A stretch of 9,031 nucleotides of DNA from Porphyromonadaceae bacterium UBA2720 (GTDB lineage: Bacteria > Bacteroidota > Bacteroidia > Bacteroidales > Muribaculaceae): assembly GCA_002353885.1 (NCBI GenBank), contig DEKO01000008.1, forward strand, positions 1 through 9,031, read 5' to 3'. The translations under genes were made by a program, and so were the position numbers. This document shows, in pieces, positions 1 through 5,759 of the stretch. Each line of letters opens with the position of its first letter. The first letter of the stretch is position 1. The notes under the pieces are model-generated. The model was given only the letters and a program-made list of their open reading frames with translations, made no database searches and was not told the DNA's origin.

Positions 1-1
1 C

Positions 2-148
2 GACCGCACGCTCATCGACCGCACAATGCTCACCCAGCAGGAAGTGGACCAGATCAATGCCTACCACCAGATGGTCGTTGATCGTCTCACCCCTTACCTT
101 GACGCCGACGAGGCCGCATGGCTCCGCGACAAGTGTCAATCGCTGTGA
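2..148 (+). CDS. pepP: Xaa-Pro aminopeptidase (aminopeptidase P), C-terminal end only
   Basis: An open frame enters from the left edge and ends at the TGA at 146-148, giving 48 residues. The tail contains LIDRTMLTQQEVDQINAYHQ and ends PYLDADEAAWLRDKCQSL. This resembles the C-terminus of M24-family aminopeptidase P, where an LxxxE-x-N-xYH segment and a late 'AWL' are typical. The family removes an N-terminal residue preceding proline using a two-metal centre. The metal ligands lie upstream of the window, so catalysis cannot be judged. The methyltransferase starts 13 nt after this stop on the same strand, so the two may be co-transcribed. The assignment rests only on similarity of the short tail. 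Confidence 0.72.
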   Translation, partial: DRTLIDRTMLTQQEVDQINAYHQMVVDRLTPYLDADEAAWLRDKCQSL

Positions 149-161
149 CACCTTTCGGCTT

Positions 162-956
162 ATGCAGCTCATCAGCGTACTGAAAGACGCTCTTAGACCT
201 GCCTATCGCAGTCTGCTCGCGACCCTGCATGCAGGGTCGCGATGCCGCTGCAACCTGTGCGGAAAAAGTTTCTCTAGAATGAAGCCTCCTATAGGGGTGC
301 ATTCAGATGGGACGACATTCAAGCGCACAGATGGTGGTGCGGGCAATTGCTGGAAGTGCAATTCTTATCCCCGGGTGAGAGCAATCTGGCACTGGCTGGA
401 GAACGATTTCAAGATTGGCCAGCGGTTAGGCTTGAACTTGCTGCACATTGCTCCCGAGGAGCAGTTGGCACAGAAGCTGCGAAGCATGCCAGGCATTCAT
501 TATACGGCTGTCGATAAGCACTGTCCAGGTTATCATTATGCCGACTATGTGATGCATGCCGACATTCTTGAAATGCCCTTCTCAGATGAGGCATTTGACA
601 TGGTGATTTGCAACCATGTGCTGGAGCACATCAAGGATGATGTCAAGGCCATGGCTGAGCTTTACAGGTTGCTCAAGCCTGGGGGAATCGCCATCGTGAT
701 GACTCCGATGGACTTGAGTCTGGAGCACAGCATCGAGGAAGGGCCTGACGAGGTGTTGTCGGATGCCGAGCGCGAGAAGCGCTTTGGGCAATATGACCAT
801 GTGAGGATCTATGGCATGGACTACTTTGAGCGTCTGCGTCAGGTCGGCTTCACGGTTGACCGCAAGAAAATGCCCGACAACGTTGTCAACGAACTGGAGC
901 TGGATGCCGAACAAGATGTTGTCATCGCCACAAAAGGCCCGGTTGAAATACTGTGA
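162..956 (+). CDS. Class I SAM-dependent methyltransferase with N-terminal zinc knuckle
   Basis: 264 residues from the ATG at 162. An in-frame ATG-like start at 57 would lie inside the aminopeptidase gene and adds 35 residues of non-conserved sequence, so 162 is preferred. A four-cysteine knuckle (C30-x2-C33 and C63-x2-C66) is followed by RVRAIW. The methyltransferase fold follows: LHIAPE (about 94-99) takes the place of the usual glycine-rich motif I, an acidic D118 closes the second strand, then DILEMPF (134-140), FDMVICNHVLEH (145-156) and LLKPGG (170-175). The C-terminal part has FGQYDHVRIYG (208-218). This combination is a known uncharacterised family seen beside glycan and cell-envelope genes; the substrate is unknown. 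No SD precedes the start. Residues 19-27 are encoded by a perfect 26-bp palindrome. Family call is firm, function is not. Confidence 0.85.
   Translation: MQLISVLKDALRPAYRSLLATLHAGSRCRCNLCGKSFSRMKPPIGVHSDGTTFKRTDGGAGNCWKCNSYPRVRAIWHWLENDFKIGQRLGLNLLHIAPEEQLAQKLRSMPGIHYTAVDKHCPGYHYADYVMHADILEMPFSDEAFDMVICNHVLEHIKDDVKAMAELYRLLKPGGIAIVMTPMDLSLEHSIEEGPDEVLSDAEREKRFGQYDHVRIYGMDYFERLRQVGFTVDRKKMPDNVVNELELDAEQDVVIATKGPVEIL
217..242. repeat. 26-bp perfect palindrome inside the methyltransferase gene
   Basis: The half-site TCGCGACCCTGCA (217-229) is followed at once by its exact reverse complement TGCAGGGTCGCGA (230-242), with no spacer and no mismatch. It lies in frame and encodes roughly SLLATLHAGSR just before the first cysteine pair, a position where linker insertions would be tolerated. 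A perfect dyad of this length is unlikely by chance. It could be a small mobile palindromic element, a cruciform, a protein-binding site or an mRNA hairpin near the start of translation. Confidence 0.9.
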
Positions 957-986
957 AAAATAGATGTGATTTTCTTGTTATGGTAC

Positions 987-1370
987 TTACCAAAAAATCA
1001 GTATCGAAAAATAAATAATGGCAAGCCAGCAGACGATTGATGGCAGAAACCAATACCAGACGGGATGCTCCTGATGGTAACTCTTTATGGCTTTCCTTGC
1101 CGTGAAGGCTAGGATGAATGAGTAACTGTTGAGGGCTAGGAATGCCAGGATTGCGATTAAAGTGTTGGGTGGGTTGTCAAATATGAAAATCGATACATAA
1201 AAGACAACCGGCGCTGCCAAAATGGGCAAAAGATGCAAGAACAATGCTATGGTGAAGGGCCATGATAAATTGTTCTGGCGCTTCAGCACGATGCCCAGCC
1301 AAATCATGCAGCCCAGAAAAATCAGAACTGTCAATACTACTTGCCCGATGTAAAATGAGCCAGAATCCAT
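987..1370 (-). CDS. Hypothetical small integral membrane protein, four predicted helices
   Basis: 127 residues, not recognised as a member of a named family. Hydrophobic stretches at about 5-27, 36-61, 68-92 and 102-126 suggest four transmembrane helices, with short polar turns (KRQNN, ARKAIKSYHQEH) that by the positive-inside rule would be cytoplasmic. The protein ends in hydrophobic residues (FSILIFW), so there is no soluble tail. No catalytic motif is visible. The gene faces the methyltransferase tail to tail with a 30-bp gap and has its own Bacteroidetes-type promoter at 1393-1424. Its DNA is clearly more AT-rich than the GC-rich genes on either side, which may indicate a separate origin. 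Probably real because of the promoter and the coherent helix pattern; the function is unknown. Confidence 0.7.
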   Translation of the reverse strand: MDSGSFYIGQVVLTVLIFLGCMIWLGIVLKRQNNLSWPFTIALFLHLLPILAAPVVFYVSIFIFDNPPNTLIAILAFLALNSYSFILAFTARKAIKSYHQEHPVWYWFLPSIVCWLAIIYFSILIFW

Positions 1371-1392
1371 TGGTCGACCTGTTTTGATGCTG

Positions 1393-1424
1393 CAAAGTTA
1401 AGCAAAAAATGCTATTTTGTGCAA
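1393..1424 (-). promoter_or_regulatory. Bacteroidetes-type promoter of the small membrane protein gene
   Basis: On the minus strand, TAACTTTG (1393-1400) matches the -7 consensus TAnnTTTG. A TTG (1422-1424) lies 21 nt upstream in the -33 position. The start codon at 1370 is about 18 nt from the expected transcript start. Confidence 0.6.
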
Positions 1425-1468
1425 GTTGATTCTAACTTTTTTGCTCTTATGTTCTTCTGTCTCCCAAG

Positions 1469-2386
1469 TCACTTGTGGAGGGTGAACTCGATGGTGAGGC
1501 CTCCGGCCTGGTTTTTCATGGCTTGGATGGTGCCGCCGTGATGCAGCACGGCATTCTTGACGATGGCCAGCCCTAGGCCTGTGCCGCCCATCGAGCGGCT
1601 GCGGCCCTTATCCACACGGTAGAAGCGCTCGAAGATGTGGGGCAGGTGCTCGGCAGGGATGCCCTGGCCGGTGTCACTGAAGGTGAACCGCCAGTATCGG
1701 GTGGTCTCGAAAGCGCTGATGCTGACAATGGCTCCCTCGCCAGCATAATTGATGGCATTGTCCATCAGGTTGCGGAAGATGCTGTAGAGCAGTTGCTTGT
1801 TGCCTTTGATGACCAAGATGTCGGGCAATTGATTGTTGACCGTGAGTTGGCGCTTGTCGCAGGCCGAGTCTGACTCGTAGATGATGTCACTTACTAGCTG
1901 GGAGATGTCAACTGGTGCATGCTCGAGCTGTTGTGAGGCATAGTCCATGCGGTTGAGTGTGCTGATGTCTTGCAGCAGATGTGACAGCCGTTGCGCCTGG
2001 GCATGGGTGCGACGGGTGAGTTCTAACCGCTTGTCGTCGGACAGTTGTGGGTTGTCCAGAATGGTCTCGGTCAAGCCCATGATGCTGGCTACCGGTGTCT
2101 TGAGCTCGTGCGAGATGTTCTGTGTCATCTGGCGGCGTGTCTCAGTCTGTTTCAAGTCCTGCTCGCGGCGGATGCGCTCGTCCATGCGGTGGGCATAGCG
2201 GTAGAGAACCACGGCCAGCAGAATCATTGTCACGGCAGCAAACATGAGTAGGTGCAGGTCGCTAGAGTCAATCAGTGGCATGCCGTGGCGGTCGAAGTCC
2301 TCAAACACGACAAACACCGTGGCATAGATGGCGAAAATCGCCATCACACTAATGAACATCTTGCGCCCTTCACTCAGATTTTTCAT
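1469..2386 (-). CDS. Sensor histidine kinase, HisKA/HATPase, possibly PhoR-like
   Basis: 305 residues starting at the ATG at 2386, which overlaps the response-regulator stop as ATGA. A longer frame upstream reads through the regulator gene in another frame and is not used. Helix 1 (about 11-28) and helix 2 (about 44-64) frame a loop of only about 15 residues outside the membrane. The dimerisation box SHELKTP carries the phospho-accepting H93. The N box is NLMDNAINY (207-214), G1 is DTGQG (238-242), the F box is FERFYRVD (252-259) and G2 is GGTGLGLA (267-274). No HAMP or PAS domain is evident: helix 2 runs straight into the coiled-coil lead-in. The tiny outer loop argues against binding a periplasmic ligand directly and fits sensing through a membrane partner. 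The overlap and the nearby phosphate symporter make a PhoR role plausible but unproven. Confidence 0.93.
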   Translation of the reverse strand: MKNLSEGRKMFISVMAIFAIYATVFVVFEDFDRHGMPLIDSSDLHLLMFAAVTMILLAVVLYRYAHRMDERIRREQDLKQTETRRQMTQNISHELKTPVASIMGLTETILDNPQLSDDKRLELTRRTHAQAQRLSHLLQDISTLNRMDYASQQLEHAPVDISQLVSDIIYESDSACDKRQLTVNNQLPDILVIKGNKQLLYSIFRNLMDNAINYAGEGAIVSISAFETTRYWRFTFSDTGQGIPAEHLPHIFERFYRVDKGRSRSMGGTGLGLAIVKNAVLHHGGTIQAMKNQAGGLTIEFTLHK

Positions 2387-3063
2387 GCGTTGAACATATA
2401 GCCGAATCCGGGACGGGAAATGATATAGCGGGCATAGGTGCCTAATTTCTTGCGCAGGCGGGTGATGTTGACATCGACGGCACGGTCGGTGACCACAACA
2501 CCCTCGGGCCAAGCGCCCGAGATGAGCTGGCTGCGCGACAGCACGTGGCCGCGCTCTCGCATGAGCAGGCACAACAACTCATATTCTGTCTTGGTCAGTG
2601 CCAGTGGCTGACCATCGGCAGTGGCTGTCTGGTGCTGGGTGTTGATGACCAGACCTTGATGTGAGAGCTCGGAAGGTGTGACTGATGATGTCATGGACGC
2701 TGTCCTGGCCAGCACGGCGCGGATGCGCGCCATGGCCTGGCGCAGCGAGAATGGCTTGGTGATGTAGTCGTCAGCGCCCAGCCCGAAGCCGCGCAGCACG
2801 TCGTCCTCTGCGTCCTTAGCTGTGATGAAGATGATGGGCAGCTGTGCTGTGGACTGGTCGGCCTTGAGACGACGCGCCATATCGAACCCTGACATGCCTT
2901 CCATCATCACATCGAGCAGCAGCAGGTCATATTCACTCAGATTGTGTTTCAAGGCCTCTTCGGCCGAGCTGGCGGTGTCAACGACGTATCCCGTCAGTTC
3001 CAGATTGATTCGCAATATCTCGCACAAATCACGCTCGTCGTCTACAACTAATATCCGTTTCAT
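2383..3063 (-). CDS. OmpR/PhoB-family response regulator
   Basis: 226 residues. The receiver domain (about 1-118) has the acidic pair D8-D9, phospho-acceptor D51 in LLLLDVMM, T81 and the invariant K103 in TKPF. A winged helix-turn-helix DNA-binding domain fills about 130-225, with recognition-helix residues in DRAVDVNITRLRKKLG and the C-terminal hairpin ISRPGFGYMF. All residues needed for phosphotransfer are present. Its stop overlaps the kinase start by four bases (ATGA), which indicates translational coupling and a cognate pair. The Na+/phosphate symporter gene ends 130 bp upstream on the same strand with no convincing terminator between. A promoter motif sits only four bases before the start codon, so the transcript may be leaderless. 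Whether it binds a Pho-box-like site cannot be told from this sequence. Confidence 0.95.
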   Translation of the reverse strand: MKRILVVDDERDLCEILRINLELTGYVVDTASSAEEALKHNLSEYDLLLLDVMMEGMSGFDMARRLKADQSTAQLPIIFITAKDAEDDVLRGFGLGADDYITKPFSLRQAMARIRAVLARTASMTSSVTPSELSHQGLVINTQHQTATADGQPLALTKTEYELLCLLMRERGHVLSRSQLISGAWPEGVVVTDRAVDVNITRLRKKLGTYARYIISRPGFGYMFNA

Positions 3064-3067
3064 GCCA

Positions 3068-3075
3068 CAAAGTTA
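3068..3075 (-). promoter_or_regulatory. -7 promoter element abutting the response-regulator start codon
   Basis: TAACTTTG on the minus strand matches TAnnTTTG exactly and ends four bases before the ATG (3061-3063). Bacteroidetes transcripts usually start about five bases after this element, which places the 5' end at or next to the A of the ATG. The -33 region is weak: TTTTC instead of TTTG at the right distance. Confidence 0.5.
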
Positions 3076-3143
3076 GTCATTTAAATTGAGATTTGAAAAT
3101 TGCGAATTAAGATTGCTCAACGGATTGAGTCCTGTTTCTTCTT

Positions 3144-3189
3144 CTCGTTGCCCGTTGGCTGCAACTCATTGCCCGTTTCTCGTTACTCG
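3144..3189. repeat. Three imperfect short direct repeats between symporter and regulator genes
   Basis: CTCGTTGCCCGTT (3144-3156), CTCATTGCCCGTT (3165-3177) and CTCGTTACTCG (3179-3189) are near copies in the 130-bp spacer. They are too few and irregular for a CRISPR array. They may be a decaying simple repeat or binding sites. Confidence 0.45.
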
Positions 3190-3193
3190 CAAC

Positions 3194-4885
3194 TTACTTG
3201 ATGTTGTATCGTGCCTCAACCACGTTGATGATATAGTCACCGAGCTTCTCACATTCCTTGATTAGGGCCACATAGATTGTGCCCAGTCCGTAGTCGTAGA
3301 TATGCTCGTTGACATCAACCAAGTTGCGGTCAAGTAGCTCTTGGCACATGCGGTCGATGTCGGCCTCGATGGCATAGCTGTCACTGATGGAAAAGTCCTC
3401 TTTGGGTCCCTCCATGATGCGTGTCATTTGGCTCATGGCATTGTCACACAGGTCGAGCATCTGCTCTAGATGTTGCTGCAAGTCGTCGCCGAAGCCTTCA
3501 GACTGGGTGCGGCGGCGCTTGAGCGTGCGGGCTAGGTTGAAGCACGAGTCACCGATGCTCTCCAACTCGCCGATCTCGCGCATCATGTTGCGAATCTTGA
3601 CCTTGGTCTCATCGCTGAGGTGTGCCGAACTCACCTGCTCGAGATAGCGCGCAATTTCAATCTCCATGTTGTCTGACATCTCCTCATACTTGACCACACG
3701 CAGGTAGGTCTCTTCAAACTTCTTGTCGTCTTTCTCGTTGACCATGCCACGAACCATGCCCAACATGGCCTGCATTCGCTCGGTGAAAACGGTGATTTCC
3801 TTCTGTGCTTGCAACACAGAGATCTCGGGTGTGCGCATGATGCCACTTTGTATATATTGCAGGCGAAACTCCTCTTCCTCGGGTTTGGCCTTGCCCTTGA
3901 TGATCCAGCAACACAGCCGCTCAATCTGCGGGATGAACCACACCAGAATGATCGTGTTGGACACGTTGAACGCCGAGTGGAACGCTGCTAGGGCAAACGA
4001 CAGTTTGACGGGGCTTTGGCTAGCCGTTTTAGCGTCCAGACCCACCAGCGAGCAGGCAAAGTCGACAAATGGGAAGAACATGCACAGCACCCATGTCACG
4101 CCAAAGACATTGAACACCAAGTGGGCCAATGCGGCACGGCGCGCTTGGGTATTGCCCGTCAGGGCGGCCAGATTGGCCGTGAGCGTGGTGCCGATGTTCT
4201 CGCCCATGACCAGCGCGATGCCCTGATAGATGGTCATCACACCGCTGGTGCACAACACCATGGTGATGGCCATGATGGCTGCCGACGACTGGGCGATGAT
4301 GGTGAGAATTGTGCCGATGAGCAGGAACAGCAGAATGGTCAGATAGCTCGACGAGTCGAACGATGAGAAGAAGCCCACCACTGCCGGATTGTGAGCTAGA
4401 TCCAGCTCTTTGCCGGTGACCGACAAGGTGCCCAAAGCAAAGAACAGGAACGCTGCACCAAAGAGGAAGTCACCGAGCAGCCTGCGGCTCTTGATGTGGA
4501 TGAGGATGATGGCCAACAGAAACACCGGCCACACGACACTCGAGATGTTGAACGAGAAACCGGCCGACATGATCCATGCCGATAGTGTCGTGCCGATGTT
4601 GGCACCCATAATCACGCTGATGGCCTGTGCCAGGGTCAGCAGTCCAGCGTTGACAAATGACACGGTCATCACCGTCGTTGCTGCCGACGATTGTACGGCC
4701 ACGGTGAGCAACATGCCTGTGATGATGCCGGTGAAGCGATTGGTGGTCATGGCGCCCAGCACATGACGCAGCTGTGGGCCGGTCATCTTCTGCAGAGCTT
4801 CGCTCATGACTTTCATGCCATAGATGAGCAACGCCAATGCACCCATCAACTTGAGAGATATCATCCAGTAACTTTGACTTTCCAT
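3194..4885 (-). CDS. Na+/phosphate cotransporter (NptA/PNaS family) with C-terminal PhoU-like domain
   Basis: 563 residues. The membrane part (about 1-330) has the two inverted family repeats. Each holds a QSSAA motif (Q65-S67 and Q199-S201) that in this family contributes to phosphate and sodium binding, followed by an ANIGTT / ENIGTT motif (95-100 and 229-234). A charged linker (about 330-350) leads to a helical, acidic C-terminal domain (about 355-563) that resembles PhoU repeats, with EEMSDNMEIEI and GELESIGDSCFNL. The protein should import inorganic phosphate through the inner membrane. Tethered PhoU domains are thought to report uptake status or to gate the carrier. The two-component pair directly downstream on the same strand suggests phosphate-responsive control. 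Start chosen at MESQSYW, 37 bp downstream of a -7 element. Confidence 0.93.
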   Translation of the reverse strand: MESQSYWMISLKLMGALALLIYGMKVMSEALQKMTGPQLRHVLGAMTTNRFTGIITGMLLTVAVQSSAATTVMTVSFVNAGLLTLAQAISVIMGANIGTTLSAWIMSAGFSFNISSVVWPVFLLAIILIHIKSRRLLGDFLFGAAFLFFALGTLSVTGKELDLAHNPAVVGFFSSFDSSSYLTILLFLLIGTILTIIAQSSAAIMAITMVLCTSGVMTIYQGIALVMGENIGTTLTANLAALTGNTQARRAALAHLVFNVFGVTWVLCMFFPFVDFACSLVGLDAKTASQSPVKLSFALAAFHSAFNVSNTIILVWFIPQIERLCCWIIKGKAKPEEEEFRLQYIQSGIMRTPEISVLQAQKEITVFTERMQAMLGMVRGMVNEKDDKKFEETYLRVVKYEEMSDNMEIEIARYLEQVSSAHLSDETKVKIRNMMREIGELESIGDSCFNLARTLKRRRTQSEGFGDDLQQHLEQMLDLCDNAMSQMTRIMEGPKEDFSISDSYAIEADIDRMCQELLDRNLVDVNEHIYDYGLGTIYVALIKECEKLGDYIINVVEARYNIK

Positions 4886-4921
4886 TCTTTACGTATAAGC
4901 GTGTGATTTGAAAATTTGGTG

Positions 4922-4929
4922 CAAAATTA
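4922..4929 (-). promoter_or_regulatory. -7 promoter element for the Na+/phosphate cotransporter gene
   Basis: TAATTTTG on the minus strand is an exact TAnnTTTG match, 36 bp before the start codon at 4885. No clean -33 TTTG is found at the usual spacing, which may mean activator dependence. The rest of 4930-5106 is AT-rich divergent intergenic DNA in which I see no gene. Confidence 0.5.
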
Positions 4930-5106
4930 CAAACCCCTGCTCACACAAGCCCAATACATGCGGTTACGAAACTATTACAATGCCACAAATGCTATAAAAC
5001 AGCCCTTTGTCTCGCCCAAGGTCCAGCCAATGGGTCAAAAATTATAAAAAATAATGCTCAGAAGAAAAAAATTAATTTTCGAGTCTCAAGTTTCAATTAT
5101 TTGTAT

Positions 5107-5114
5107 TACCTTTG
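5107..5114 (+). promoter_or_regulatory. -7 promoter element of rpsU
   Basis: TACCTTTG is an exact match to the Bacteroidetes -7 consensus and is followed by C, as is common. The -33 element is not clear. The transcript would start near 5119 and carry a leader of about 270 nt before the rpsU start. Confidence 0.65.
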
Positions 5115-5128
5115 CAGCCGTAAAACTG

Positions 5129-5137
5129 AAAGGAGGT
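5129..5137 (+). promoter_or_regulatory. Perfect anti-Shine-Dalgarno complement in the rpsU leader, without a start codon
   Basis: AAAGGAGGT is fully complementary to the conserved 3' end of bacterial 16S rRNA (ACCUCCUUU). It lies about 10 nt from the predicted 5' end of the transcript and 255 nt before the rpsU ATG. No ATG, GTG or TTG lies 5-12 nt downstream. The only near start, TTG at 5138-5140, is too close and is followed at once by CAG TAA. The bases right before the rpsU ATG (ATTTTTAACAAAACA) have no SD. The site could bind ribosomes whose anti-SD is exposed; that role is inferred. Confidence 0.6.
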
Positions 5138-5186
5138 TTGCAGTAACCAGACTAAACAATTGAAACAGAACATATAACCCCATCAG

Positions 5187-5335
5187 TGCGGCCGCTCTGC
5201 CTGGCTGCTCAATGATGCGTCAAGGTCGTGACTGACCAGGAGCTTCATTTAATTAGGCAGAAACAAGACTCACATCGTGGCTTGATGACTAGTGAGGGAA
5301 TCTGGGCAACTGGAGTCCTTGGCCGTTGGGCCGCA
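5187..5335 (+). ncRNA. Candidate structured RNA domain in the 5' leader of rpsU
   Basis: Hand folding gives a branched structure. A closing helix pairs TGCGGCC (5187-5193) with GGCCGCA (5329-5335). Inside it, helix A pairs TCTGCCT (5196-5202) with AGGCAGA (5255-5261) and encloses a smaller GGTC/GACC hairpin. Helix B pairs GACTC (5267-5271) with GAGTC (5313-5317), or alternatively CTCAC (5269-5273) with GTGAG (5292-5296), and encloses a CATC/GATG hairpin. After the domain come about 55 AT-rich, probably unpaired, bases up to the rpsU ATG. Two short frames occur inside (5212-5235, 7 codons; 5285-5377, 30 codons), neither with an SD. The position suggests a cis-regulatory leader, for instance autoregulation by bS21 or ribosome occupancy. 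I do not recognise a named RNA family. Confidence 0.55.
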
Positions 5336-5392
5336 GTACGAGCGAAATCAAAATCAAACAAAATAATAACTATTTAAATTTTTAACAAAACA

Positions 5393-5584
5393 ATGATTAT
5401 CGTACCCGTTAAGGAAGGCGAAAACATCGAGCGCGCCTTGAAGAAGTTCAAACGTAAATATGAGAAGACTGGCATCGTCAAGGAACTGCGTGCCCGTCAG
5501 GCCTTCCAAAAGCCTTCGGTGACCAACCGCAAGAAGATGATGAAGGCTGTCTACGTTCAGCAGCTGCGCAACGCCGAGGAGTAA
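5393..5584 (+). CDS. rpsU: 30S ribosomal protein bS21
   Basis: 63 residues, the usual size for Bacteroidetes bS21. It begins MIIVPVKEGENIERALKKFK and continues with a lysine- and arginine-rich helical body, as expected for a protein that binds 16S rRNA near the platform and the 3' end. Work on Flavobacterium ribosomes indicates that bS21, with bS6 and bS18, helps to bury the anti-SD sequence in this phylum, which explains why genes here lack SDs. The ATG at 5393 follows an A/T-rich stretch without SD. The gene has its own promoter, a long structured leader and a strong terminator right after it, so it is likely to be a single-gene transcript. Confidence 0.97.
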   Translation: MIIVPVKEGENIERALKKFKRKYEKTGIVKELRARQAFQKPSVTNRKKMMKAVYVQQLRNAEE

Positions 5585-5609
5585 TCTTCACGCACACTTG
5601 ACATCAAGA

Positions 5610-5640
5610 GCCACTTTGCATCTCTGCAAGGTGGCTTTTT
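5610..5640 (+). terminator. Intrinsic terminator of rpsU
   Basis: GCCACTTTGCA (5610-5620) pairs with TGCAAGGTGGC (5625-5635) over 11 pairs with one G-U, around a TCTC loop, and is followed by TTTTT. It begins 25 nt after the rpsU stop. Confidence 0.92.
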
Positions 5641-5692
5641 GCTGTCATTTTTGGCGATTTTTGCACGATTTTGACGTTTTTCTCGCTTAAAA

Positions 5693-5724
5693 TTTGGTGG
5701 GGTCAGAAAATGTTTGTAACTTCG
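5693..5724 (+). promoter_or_regulatory. Candidate promoter of xerC-hpf
   Basis: TTTG (5693-5696), 20 nt, then TAACTTCG (5717-5724), one base off TAnnTTTG. It lies between the rpsU terminator and the xerC ATG at 5760 and would give a leader of about 30 nt. Confidence 0.5.
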
Positions 5725-5759
5725 TTGCGAGCGAACAGAAACAGTCGCTCACATTGACG

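Noticed and set aside
2387..2572. N-terminal extension of the histidine kinase by 62 residues
   Set aside because: It is the response-regulator gene read in another frame, rich in R, H and A; the ATGA overlap fixes the start at 2386.
3144..3189. Short repeats considered as a CRISPR array
   Set aside because: Repeats of 11-13 bp with spacers of 1-8 bp and mismatches do not fit any CRISPR layout.
5138..5146. TTG-CAG-TAA minimal ORF after the orphan SD
   Set aside because: Only one base separates GGAGG from TTG, too close for initiation.
5290..5340. AGGGAA followed by GG...TCC in the rpsU leader, resembling part of a cobalamin riboswitch
   Set aside because: The canonical B12-box sequence and the other conserved blocks are missing, and control of rpsU by cobalamin has no rationale.
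5285..5377. 30-codon upstream frame ending 15 nt before rpsU, and a 7-codon frame at 5212-5235
   Set aside because: No SD, embedded in the proposed structure, and no residues that suggest a leader peptide. Kept only as a remark.
5694..5759. TTG start extending XerC by 22 residues
   Set aside because: It overlaps the likely promoter and adds sequence not expected in the family; the ATG at 5760 gives the standard length.
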